From the NCBI GenBank assembly GCA_964549785.1, contig CAZJXA010000064.1, positions 1 to 15,079 on the forward strand: a DNA stretch of 15,079 nt. Direction: 5' to 3'. A program made the translations under genes and the position numbers. Numbering within the stretch: the first letter of the stretch is position 1; each line of letters begins with the position of its first letter. Under the pieces are notes generated by a model. The model made no database searches. It worked only from the letters and a program-made list of their open reading frames with translations, and was not told the DNA's origin. The stretch comes from JBEIUO01 sp964549785. Its GTDB lineage: Bacteria; Planctomycetota; Phycisphaerae; Phycisphaerales; UBA1924. Positions 1-6,815 of this stretch are shown in pieces.

Positions 1-109
1 CTCTTCGCCCTCATGATCTTTGGTCACCGCTACATCTTGAGGGCGAAGCATTGGGGCAGAGATTTTTGGACAGTTGCAGAGGTTGTCGGCCCAAGGCTTC
101 GCCCCTACC
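1..109 (+). repeat. Direct repeat copy A (partner at 318-426)
   Basis: First copy of a roughly 109-base unit repeated 317 bases downstream. It contains the stem 3-13/38-48 with a 24-base loop, and a longer imperfect stem between about 41-55 and 90-104. The copy starts at the window edge, so its true left end is unknown. Confidence 0.8.
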
Positions 110-174
110 CCTATCTTGGGATTAGCTTATGCGATCGTCCTCACCATTTCTAGTTCTAGCCTCTCACGTTGTAG

Positions 175-237
175 GGGCGAAGCATTGGGTCAAAGACCTT
201 GCATAACCACAAAAACGATCGCCCCAATGCTTCGCCC
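175..237. repeat. 15-base perfect inverted repeat, candidate REP hairpin
   Basis: GGGCGAAGCATTGGG at 175-189 pairs perfectly with its reverse complement at 223-237, leaving a 33-base loop. The same GGGCGAAGCATTGGG motif recurs in both long direct repeats, so it looks like the core palindrome of the local repeat family. Confidence 0.75.
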
Positions 238-317
238 TTCCGGGCGTTTTGCCCACTAGGAGCCGATCGCCCTCCCCCTCTTCGCCCTTTCAGGATTAAA
301 TTTCGATCGCCCTCATC

Positions 318-426
318 CTCTTCGCCCTCATGATCTTTGGTCACCGCTACATCTTGAGGGCGAAGCATTGGGACACGGATTTTTGGACACTTGCAGAGGT
401 TATCGGCCCAAGGCTTAGCCCCTACC
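318..426 (+). repeat. Direct repeat copy B, ending just before the RAYT gene
   Basis: Second copy of the unit at 1-109. It ends about 16 bases before the transposase ATG at 443, so the repeat probably supplies part of that gene's leader. Stem 320-330/355-365 is preserved exactly, while the outer stem carries a mismatch (AGCC instead of CGCC at 417-420). Confidence 0.8.
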
Positions 427-442
427 TTAGGATGGCGCTAAA

Positions 443-1225
443 ATGCCGCGCCCCCGTCGAAATCTGCAACCTGGCTACTGCTACCACATCACCCTTCGCT
501 GCAACAATCGCGAATTTCGGTTAACGCGGTTAGAGTGCCGCGAAGTGTTGCTCTATGCCCTCAAAAAATGCCAAGCAAAATATGGCTTCAAGCTCTATGC
601 CCTCTGCATCATGAGCAACCATGTGCATTACCTGCTAGCCCCGCAGCAACCCGAAGACCTGCCCAAACTAATGCACTGGCTCAACTGGTACACCGCCATG
701 TGCTTTAACCGAATGCTCAACCGCACCGGGCACTTTTGGGAAAAACGCTATCACAGCACCGGATTTCCGCTCAGCGACCAGCGCCGCGCCCTGAACACAT
801 TGCGCTACATTCATGGCAACCCCAAAGCCGCCAACATGCAGCAGGGCTGGTTCTATGACTTCAGCAACTACGGCACCTATGAGCGGCTGACCCACGACGG
901 CATCAGTCAATGGCATCCCGCGTTTTTGACCTTGGGGAAAACCCTGGAAATTTGTGCAGCGGCGTATCGCAAGTTTTGCCAGAGATATAAGCCGAAACCG
1001 AAGCCAGAGAAAAAGAATCACTGGGGCAGCAAACTTTTGGCGCAAATTCGGGCAAGGAGCCGGGTGAAGAAAAAGCCAAGTCCGGGGCAACAATCGCTGT
1101 GGGACGAGTGGGAAGCGCCCGTCGAGGAAATCCGCCAAGTGGCAAAGGAGTTTGTGATGGCAAATTGTTTTGACCCCAAGTTTGCCAGTCTCCAGTTTGA
1201 AGAAATTGTTACCAAAAAGGAATGA
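443..1225 (+). CDS. REP-associated tyrosine transposase (RAYT, Y1/HUH IS200-like family)
   Basis: A 260-residue single-strand DNA transposase of the Y1_Tnp fold, expected to nick and rejoin REP-type hairpins through a 5'-phosphotyrosine. The HUH metal-binding motif is visible at residues 60-62 (MSNHVHYLL). The RAYT-type helix with the likely catalytic tyrosine is LRYIHGNPKAA, making Tyr122 the candidate nucleophile. GHFWEKRYHST (97-106) is another family signature. The opening PRPRRNLQPGYCYHITLRCNN is typical of this group. The last 80 residues are lysine-rich (for example KPKPKPEKK) and probably bind DNA. The ATG at 443 follows AGGA at 430-433. The gene has no IS-type terminal repeats but sits directly behind a field of palindromes (1-426), the expected substrate. 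RAYTs are usually single-copy domesticated genes. Family confidence is high; activity is inferred. Confidence 0.9.
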   Translation: MPRPRRNLQPGYCYHITLRCNNREFRLTRLECREVLLYALKKCQAKYGFKLYALCIMSNHVHYLLAPQQPEDLPKLMHWLNWYTAMCFNRMLNRTGHFWEKRYHSTGFPLSDQRRALNTLRYIHGNPKAANMQQGWFYDFSNYGTYERLTHDGISQWHPAFLTLGKTLEICAAAYRKFCQRYKPKPKPEKKNHWGSKLLAQIRARSRVKKKPSPGQQSLWDEWEAPVEEIRQVAKEFVMANCFDPKFASLQFEEIVTKKE

Positions 1226-1306
1226 ACTGTAGGGTGCCAGGTAACGGATCGCCGAAAAGGAGGTAAATCGTGGAAAAGTAGGGCTGTTACAAAACGTTAG
1301 GAAGAC
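1226..1306. other. Short convergent intergenic spacer
   Basis: 81 bases between the converging transposase and NACHT genes. No stable hairpin with a T-run was found on either strand, so no intrinsic terminator is called. An AAGGAGGT string near 1257-1264 is followed by GTG, but that frame stops after two further codons. Confidence 0.5.
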
Positions 1307-3724
1307 TTAGGACTGGCTCGTGCTACAGTTCACAAGTCTCTGTGCGAGAAGAGAGTACCGTACCGTAGCCACTCGACCAACCAACTCGAAATCCCCCCCC
1401 CAAAATCCAAACGGAAAAAATCCTTGGGGAGAGGAAGGAGAAGGGGTTAGGTCTGTGGTGGAGTATATCCATTGGTTGTTTTTTCGCCAGCCGACACGAT
1501 CGCCAAATGCTTCCCAAATTTTGTCACCGGGATATTTGCCATCCAGTTTAGCACCACACTCCACATAGATCTTTTTCTGGACACTAAACCCAAACAGCCC
1601 GTTGCTATACTTCACCCACAGCCCATCAATGGCCCGTAGCTCCTCACAGGGGAAGTTCAGCAACTCTTCGCGCTCAAACCATTGCCCTTCTTCCTTGCCC
1701 ACAGTGGTGATCATCAGCCGATAGGTTTCCTGGTCTGCTGCTTTCCAGTCTTGGGCTTGCAGATACGCTTCCAATTGTTGATAGCGCGGGGTTTGGACAT
1801 TGATTGCTCTAAGTTCTCGCAATTCCGCATCCGTCAAATCGAGACGCTTTGAGGTCTCCTGGGAAATTTGATAGGCCAAGTCCACAGCGTTGCGGTTGAG
1901 CGCTTCCCGAATCAGGCGGCTAGGATTGACTAAATTGGCATAAAACAAAATAGTGGGCTTCCAAACATCTACATCGAAATACTCATAGAGAATACTTTCC
2001 TGTTGCAATCTCGCGACTTCCGAGGCTGCCAAAAACTCTTGAAAACTCAGGTGGGCAAACTCATAAATCCCCTTTTCTTTCTCCACCAACAGTTCACTGA
2101 CTTGCACAATTTGGGTTAAAAAATCCTGGGGCAACACGTCTGGATCTCTCGCTAGCAGCGGTTGCACCATGAGGGCGAGTAAGTCCTGCTCTCGAATTTG
2201 CTTAAACCCCTCCCTATCCTGTGCGCTGTGTTGCATCATAGCGAGGGCCACAATTTGCAGCACTTCCTGCCGCTGGCTCAAAACCCTAAGCCAGAGCGCA
2301 ATGCCCTTGGCTTTGGGTCGCCGCCCCAATTGCAGTTCGCAAATATCCTGATACAGTTCCACTTTGCGCTGGGGAAGCTCCATCCCCTGCTTATCTTGGT
2401 GAAACCGCGCCATCATATGCAGCAATAGCGCATTGCCCGCCACGGCCTTTAGCTCAGGACGGGCTTCCAGTTGGGCCAGCAGCGAGGCGGCATTTCGTTT
2501 AGCCTGTTGCTGGACATCTGGAGTGTTGCGGCCGCCTCGCCGATAGCGCTCCTGGCAGCCATACCACTGCTCTACAAAGCGTTGCCGTTGCTCATCATTA
2601 AAGTCTTCGATCCAGAAGCTGGCTTTGGGTCGCTGGGCAGTGTAGTCGTCTTTATAGGCCGTGGGTCGGGACGTAATCATGAAAACCGAGTTGGGATAAT
2701 GGCGCATTTGCCGACTCAGCCACTCACTCACCGCTGGCCGTTCTGTGGGGGGCACTTCATCGAAGCCATCAAACATCACCAACGCCTTGCCCTGGTTCAG
2801 CAAATTGCGGGCCCAATTCGGCGGCACCTTCAGGTCTGCTGCTTGGGGTAGTTTGGGTAAGTGATACTCGGTCAAGAGCTTGGGCAAACTGGCTGGATCA
2901 TCGGGGGGCAATGCCTGCAATTCCGGCAAGCAACGGGTGAGATAGAGCAAAAATGGCACCAGTTTGGGGGCGCGGTATTTACGATGGGCTTGTTTGGCGT
3001 AGGTATAGGTGACGTGCTTGAGCAGGGTGGTTTTGCCATAGCCACCCCAGGCCCGAATGGCAATTTGGCGGTAGCTAGACTCTGTTTGCACTCTTTGCAA
3101 TAAATCCCAAATCAGCATAATGCGACAGGCTTCTGCCTCTGCTGCATCTTTGGGAGGCATCTTGTAGCCCGCTGATACCGAGTCAGGGGTGAGTCTGAGG
3201 GGCACAAAAACTTCTTGGAGGAGTGGGGTGAAAATACCATCTTCATGCTTGATGCCGTCGGGGTTATCGTCCTGGCAATCTAACCCTTGACAAATGAGAT
3301 ACCTGGCATCAAAACCGGAGAACTGCCACTTCACCGCTTCATTCAGGCTATCCATCCCCTTGTTGAGTGCAATAGCATCCTGTTTCCCCTTCTCGGCATA
3401 AATCTCTGACAGTCGCTCGATGAAGTTTTTGCTGTAAGCCGCCCATACTGCCGTCACAATGGTCACTGGAAAGGTCAGCATGACCTGGGCCCACTCTTGC
3501 TTCAGCAAAAAGCCGAAAAATAGAAACCCACTGCCACCCAAGGGCATCCATTGAATGAAGGATTGCACAGTCTGCTGCACAAAGCGCCGTTCTGGGCTGG
3601 GCTTGTCGGGTGCAGCGGGTGGCTCCGGGGAAGTCGGCGGGGCTGGAGGGGTGGGCCTGAACGAAGCGCGTGGCCCCGGTGAACTGCATCTTGTTGCGGG
3701 ACTGCGTGAAGTTGGAGGGCGCAT
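1307..3724 (-). CDS. Membrane-anchored NACHT NTPase with C-terminal GUN4 domain; N-terminus truncated at the chimeric join
   Basis: NLR-like STAND NTPase of a cyanobacterial type. Numbered from the open frame's ATG: about residues 1-24 are planctomycete sequence read antisense-frame beyond the join, so native sequence probably begins near the proline-rich stretch at 25-46 (about base 3652). Two hydrophobic segments lie at about 59-74 and 79-97. The NACHT domain follows, with Walker A GGYGKTTL at 227-234 and Walker B LVMFDGFDE at 315-323. The EFAHLSFQEFLAA motif at 555-567 is typical of the helical part after NACHT. Residues about 645-780 match GUN4, with FPCEELRAIDGLWVKYSNG and FGFSVQKKIY (711-720). 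GUN4 binds porphyrins in Mg-chelatase regulation; here it may be a sensor. Bacterial NACHT proteins include anti-phage NLR-like immune proteins; that role is inferred. A nine-G tract lies 28 codons before the stop. The gene converges on the RAYT gene. No promoter is visible because the 5' end is lost. Confidence 0.85.
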   Translation of the reverse strand: MRPPTSRSPATRCSSPGPRASFRPTPPAPPTSPEPPAAPDKPSPERRFVQQTVQSFIQWMPLGGSGFLFFGFLLKQEWAQVMLTFPVTIVTAVWAAYSKNFIERLSEIYAEKGKQDAIALNKGMDSLNEAVKWQFSGFDARYLICQGLDCQDDNPDGIKHEDGIFTPLLQEVFVPLRLTPDSVSAGYKMPPKDAAEAEACRIMLIWDLLQRVQTESSYRQIAIRAWGGYGKTTLLKHVTYTYAKQAHRKYRAPKLVPFLLYLTRCLPELQALPPDDPASLPKLLTEYHLPKLPQAADLKVPPNWARNLLNQGKALVMFDGFDEVPPTERPAVSEWLSRQMRHYPNSVFMITSRPTAYKDDYTAQRPKASFWIEDFNDEQRQRFVEQWYGCQERYRRGGRNTPDVQQQAKRNAASLLAQLEARPELKAVAGNALLLHMMARFHQDKQGMELPQRKVELYQDICELQLGRRPKAKGIALWLRVLSQRQEVLQIVALAMMQHSAQDREGFKQIREQDLLALMVQPLLARDPDVLPQDFLTQIVQVSELLVEKEKGIYEFAHLSFQEFLAASEVARLQQESILYEYFDVDVWKPTILFYANLVNPSRLIREALNRNAVDLAYQISQETSKRLDLTDAELRELRAINVQTPRYQQLEAYLQAQDWKAADQETYRLMITTVGKEEGQWFEREELLNFPCEELRAIDGLWVKYSNGLFGFSVQKKIYVECGAKLDGKYPGDKIWEAFGDRVGWRKNNQWIYSTTDLTPSPSSPQGFFPFGFWGGDFELVGRVATVRYSLLAQRLVNCSTSQS
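1393..1401 (-). repeat. G9 homopolymer inside the NACHT-GUN4 coding sequence
   Basis: Nine C on the plus strand (nine G in the gene) near the 3' end of the coding region. The present frame ends with RLVNCSTSQS. One extra G gives a frame ending SSRTETCEL; one fewer gives a frame ending LFSHRDL. These tails are the kinds of ending I recall on cyanobacterial GUN4-domain proteins, so the native frame cannot be fixed by eye and an indel at this tract is possible. Confidence 0.7.
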
Positions 3725-5999
3725 CGCTCACGATGGAACCGACAAAGAGACAGTCGTGGAACCGCAGGTTGTTCGACATGCCCTTGGTGTCGCTGATGCG
3801 TTGGCCGCCGATGATCAAAGGGTCGGGTAAGAGGGCGTAGCCGGTAGTCGTCGAGACTTCGTTGGCCGGGATGTCGGCTTTGTCCAGCGGGGGCTCCGCC
3901 ATCAGGATCATGGCCGACGGGGGAGTCGCGGTCGCCGGGAGCATCGTCGGATAACTGGTTTCTCCACTGCTGTCGCCGTAGATGATGCGGCCGGGCGTCG
4001 GCTCCGGGCGGCCCGTGCCCGAGTTGAGCGTAAGTTTGCCATACTCCGACCAGATCGCACTGGTGTTGACGGTTGACGTGCGAACCCACGTGACCCCGAC
4101 GAACGTGCACCCTCGGAAGAGGGCGTTGGTGCCCACCGGAATCTCGACATCCTTGAAGATCATGTTCTCGAGCACCGGCCGGAAGTAGATGTCGGCGAAC
4201 GAGGGCGAGTTGTACGGCATTTTCTCAAAGTACGCCGTGGCGTGATTGTCCGGCAGAGAGTCGTTGTTGGCGTCGGGGTCCAGCCGCAGATAGCGCGGTT
4301 GGGTCGAGCCTTCCGGGCGCGTTTCGATAAAGCTCGCGAGAGCACCGAGCGAAACGCCGCGGTTGCTCGCAATCTGGGCGCTGAACGCCGGGCCGTCCGC
4401 TGCGTCTTGAAGGGCGGTCTGCTCGGAGCCGAACATCGACATCGTGATCGGCGGCAGATGGTCGTCGTCCACGCTGAACTCCACCGGGGCCTTGTTGCGG
4501 CCGGCGATCACCGGCCCGCGGACCTTGGGCTCGAGAGCCCCTTGGGCGGATTGCCACGCCGCGGCGTCAGTGCGGAACTTGAGTTCGCCCCGCACCTTGG
4601 CGTACTGATCCTTGCGGTCCACCCAGCCATCGCGGTACCCGAGGACTTGGTCGCGGTAGCGGTCGATCTGTGAGTCGTAATCGAGCATGACCTCGCCCGC
4701 ATCCCAGCGGCCGTTGCGGCTGCTGTCGATGAACCCGTAGACCCCGTTCCTGTTGCGGTCGGGGTTGGCGGTGTCGATAAGGAGCGTGAGGTCGTCGTCG
4801 AGGGCGTGGCCCGAGCCGTCCACGAGTTCCGGGGTCATCCCCGCGGCGGGCGTACCCGCCGTCAGCGCCGAGGCCATCGTGATCTTGCCGTCGTTGTTGC
4901 GGTCGAATTGCTTGATGAAGACGTCGAACTCATCGACGAAGCCGTCGCCGGTGACGTCGGCGAACGCGTCGTCGGCGGTGCCGTCGCCGTCATAGTCGGT
5001 GGTGCCGGCGGGGATGGCGGCCCCCTCGGTGGGGTGCCCGACGCGCAGGCGGTTGTCGCCGTCGACATCGGCCGCTTCCAGGGCGGCAAAGAGGTCGTCG
5101 AGTTTGTCGTTCAATACGGGCGTCATGCCGACAAAGTCGCTCCGCATCAAGAGCGGATCGCCGTCGTTGTGGGTTACGGCGTCGAAGCGGCAGCCGAGAT
5201 CCCCGGAGATCATCACGTTCTTGCCGACCATGATCTTCGAGGGCGCGATGATGGCGTGCTCGACGCGTTTCACCATGCGGAAGTCCTGCATGATGGTTCG
5301 CGTGATGGGCGTTCCGCCCCGCTGATAGGCAAAGTCGTAGCCGGTGACGATGACGCGGATGTCGGTCCCGTTGGCGAGCGGGGCGTACGTTACCGAGTAG
5401 GAGAGCGGGTCAGGAGCGCCCTCGTCGCCGTGCCGTTCCTCGATCGTGACGGCGGGAGTGAAAACCCACTCGGTGAGCATGTATTCCGATCCCGAGGCGT
5501 TCGGCAGGGCGTTCCCGATCGTGGGTGCGCTGATCCCGGCGTCGGTCGCGATGTCCTGGTCAAGGGCGTGAATCTGGGCAACCGCTTCCGCGAGACTCGT
5601 GGCGTCGGCCAGGTCTCGGCGTCCGGCGTCCGGGGGGAGCACATCCACCGTGCCCAGGGCGCCCATGTCGCCCGACCACAGCGCCCAACCGAACCCCGCA
5701 TCAACGTCGCTCCGGGAGACGACAAAGCGTCGGGCGGCCTCACGCAGGCGCGACCGGGCGATGGCCAGACCGGTCTCGGCGGCCGACTGCGCACGTCCCA
5801 CGTGCAGGTGCGTCGCCGCAGTGGTGATGTTGCCCTTGCTCGCGATCGCCATCGCCACCGAGAGGCTCCCGAACAGGATCAGAAACATCATGGCGAGGAC
5901 CGCGGCGATGCCCTTGCGGGGCCGCTTCATCCGGGAGCGCCGCCGGGGCGGAAGGCCCGCCGTGTCCACCGCTGATCCGCTGCGACGTTGAATCGTCAA
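3348..5999 (-). CDS. PilX-like membrane-anchored pilus protein with EF-hand-like loops; C-terminus lost at the join
   Basis: Long envelope protein at the end of a pilus cluster. The start is a TTG at 5999, chosen because AGGAG (6007-6011) lies seven bases upstream; the first ATG (5930) has no ribosome site. Residues 26-54 give a basic stretch then one hydrophobic helix (GIAAVLAMMFLILFGSLSVA), followed by AQSAAETGLAIARSRL, typical of PilX N-termini. The middle carries acidic calcium-loop motifs: DVDGDN at 311, DYDGDG at 335, DVTGDGFVDEFD at 348, DRNNDG at 366, DRNRNG at 414, and a near-canonical EF-hand loop from Asp425 to Glu436. Another DPDANND is at 574. Genuine sequence runs to about residue 784 (base 3648); the final 100 residues are an out-of-frame reading of the NACHT gene and should be ignored. 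The exact role in the pilus is inferred from position and N-terminus; overall homology was not tested. Confidence 0.75.
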   Translation of the reverse strand: MTIQRRSGSAVDTAGLPPRRRSRMKRPRKGIAAVLAMMFLILFGSLSVAMAIASKGNITTAATHLHVGRAQSAAETGLAIARSRLREAARRFVVSRSDVDAGFGWALWSGDMGALGTVDVLPPDAGRRDLADATSLAEAVAQIHALDQDIATDAGISAPTIGNALPNASGSEYMLTEWVFTPAVTIEERHGDEGAPDPLSYSVTYAPLANGTDIRVIVTGYDFAYQRGGTPITRTIMQDFRMVKRVEHAIIAPSKIMVGKNVMISGDLGCRFDAVTHNDGDPLLMRSDFVGMTPVLNDKLDDLFAALEAADVDGDNRLRVGHPTEGAAIPAGTTDYDGDGTADDAFADVTGDGFVDEFDVFIKQFDRNNDGKITMASALTAGTPAAGMTPELVDGSGHALDDDLTLLIDTANPDRNRNGVYGFIDSSRNGRWDAGEVMLDYDSQIDRYRDQVLGYRDGWVDRKDQYAKVRGELKFRTDAAAWQSAQGALEPKVRGPVIAGRNKAPVEFSVDDDHLPPITMSMFGSEQTALQDAADGPAFSAQIASNRGVSLGALASFIETRPEGSTQPRYLRLDPDANNDSLPDNHATAYFEKMPYNSPSFADIYFRPVLENMIFKDVEIPVGTNALFRGCTFVGVTWVRTSTVNTSAIWSEYGKLTLNSGTGRPEPTPGRIIYGDSSGETSYPTMLPATATPPSAMILMAEPPLDKADIPANEVSTTTGYALLPDPLIIGGQRISDTKGMSNNLRFHDCLFVGSIVSDAPSNFTQSRNKMQFTGATRFVQAHPSSPADFPGATRCTRQAQPRTALCAADCAILHSMDALGWQWVSIFRLFAEARVGPGHADLSSDHCDGSMGGLQQKLHRATVRDLCREGETGCYCTQQGDG
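3636..3660. other. Breakpoint joining cyanobacterial-like and planctomycete-like sequence
   Basis: To the left, the minus strand reads a proline-rich lead into a cyanobacterial NACHT protein. To the right, it reads a planctomycete PilX-like protein up to about ATRFVQAHP (bases 3648-3675). Beyond this zone each frame turns into low-complexity or nonsense sequence that is a shadow of the other gene. GC content and third-position use change at the same place. No terminal inverted repeat, target duplication, integrase or tRNA is seen at the join. A chimeric assembly is the leading explanation. Confidence 0.75.
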
Positions 6000-6006
6000 A
6001 GGGCAA

Positions 6007-6011
6007 CTCCT
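6007..6011 (-). promoter_or_regulatory. Ribosome binding site supporting the TTG start of the PilX-like gene
   Basis: AGGAG on the minus strand, seven bases before the TTG at 5999. It decides in favour of TTG over the downstream ATG at 5930. Confidence 0.65.
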
Positions 6012-6046
6012 GCCACGCGTGGGCGGGGGGTTCGGAACAGGAAAAA

Positions 6047-6751
6047 CTAATCGACGGGCACGATCCAGGTCGCGCGAGTAATCTCGGTCGCCTCCCCGGT
6101 GGAGGCGTCGGTGTATTCGACCACCACCGTGACGCGCACCGGGAACTCGTCGACATCGGCGGCGCTCATCTGCGAGGTCAGCGGTTGGACGGCGGAGTTG
6201 GCGAGAACGGAGTTGAAGTCATAGAGGGACACTTTCTCAACAGTGACCCGCTGCGACCAGCCCCGCAAGGCGATGATCGCCCCGCCGTTCATGCGGACGG
6301 TCCCGTCTACGTTCACGTCGGGAACGACGTCGCCGAAGGCGTCGATCGGACCCGCGAACGCGCCGGCCTCGCCAAAGGTCGTGCCGTCGAGGTCATCCAA
6401 GTCATCGATGTCGTCCACCGCGGTTTCGCCGGGTTCGCGCCCCCATCCGGAAAGGGTCGAACCGCCGCCGCCCACGGTCGTGAGCGAGAGACCGGTGACA
6501 GGGTCGTGGCGGTGGAGGCGGCGAGAAAATTCGCGGACCTCGTTCGCGAGGAGCATCCCCGTGGCCGCCCGGCTCGACCAGTTGTTGCTGGCGGTAAAGG
6601 CCGCCTGAGCATCGACGAAGGCCAGCACCCCAACCCCGATGATGACCAGGGCCATCATGGTTTCCAGGAGAGTGAAGCCGCGGCCGCGGCGGCCGCGGCC
6701 CCGCTTCGCCTGTTCCAACCACTCAAACGTTCGCCCGCTCGCCGCCCTCAT
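6047..6751 (-). CDS. Type IV prepilin-like protein (PilV/GspI-like)
   Basis: A 234-residue minor pilin or pseudopilin. The prepilin signature GFTLLETMMALVIIGVGVLA places prepilin-peptidase cleavage after Gly25 with Phe26 methylated, and Glu30 is the conserved +5 glutamate. The leader is long and very basic (KRGRGRRGRG). One N-terminal hydrophobic helix is followed by a mature domain with acidic linkers (DDIDDLDDLDG). The start at 6751 has GGGAG six bases upstream (6758-6762) and gives a normal leader; the upstream ATG at 6811 would add 20 residues and almost reach the pilC stop. It lies 64 bases after pilC and 47 before the PilX-like gene, so co-transcription is likely. The PilV-like label rests on gene order and the single-helix layout; other minor pseudopilins are possible. 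Confidence 0.85.
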   Translation of the reverse strand: MRAASGRTFEWLEQAKRGRGRRGRGFTLLETMMALVIIGVGVLAFVDAQAAFTASNNWSSRAATGMLLANEVREFSRRLHRHDPVTGLSLTTVGGGGSTLSGWGREPGETAVDDIDDLDDLDGTTFGEAGAFAGPIDAFGDVVPDVNVDGTVRMNGGAIIALRGWSQRVTVEKVSLYDFNSVLANSAVQPLTSQMSAADVDEFPVRVTVVVEYTDASTGEATEITRATWIVPVD

Positions 6752-6815
6752 GTGCCTCTCCCGCCGGAGCCCGCCCTCGGAAAAAAAGAGCCCGGGTCCG
6801 TGAGCGGCCAATCGG

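Larger units (their letters stand above)
1..442. repeat. Palindromic and direct repeat region upstream of the RAYT transposase
   Basis: This gene-free stretch is made almost wholly of related repeats. Bases 1-109 recur at 318-426 with about six mismatches; the first 55 bases are identical. Each copy contains a perfect 11-base inverted repeat CTTCGCCCTCA/TGAGGGCGAAG (3-13 with 38-48; 320-330 with 355-365), and a second imperfect pairing of GGGCGAAGCATTGGG with CCCAAGGCTTCGCCC. A 15-base perfect inverted repeat lies at 175-189 and 223-237. A 25-base direct repeat with two mismatches lies at 264-288 and 304-328. Such GC-rich palindromes next to a Y1 transposase fit REP/BIME elements. No open frame with recognisable content was found here. 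Copy A may extend beyond the window. Confidence 0.8.

Noticed and set aside
1..442. CRISPR array
   Set aside because: The repeats are palindromic, uneven in spacing and few in number. There are no regular spacers and no cas genes.
3560..3724. Proline/serine-rich N-terminus of the NACHT protein and cysteine-rich C-terminus of the PilX-like protein as real domains
   Set aside because: The outer part of each is simply the other gene read in a different frame across the join. Only the stretch at about 3587-3652 is plausibly native to the NACHT protein.
4806..5975. 389-residue plus-strand open frame opposite the PilX-like gene
   Set aside because: It is a GC-rich antisense shadow with repetitive Val/Gly/Asp/Arg composition, no motifs, and a strongly supported gene on the other strand.
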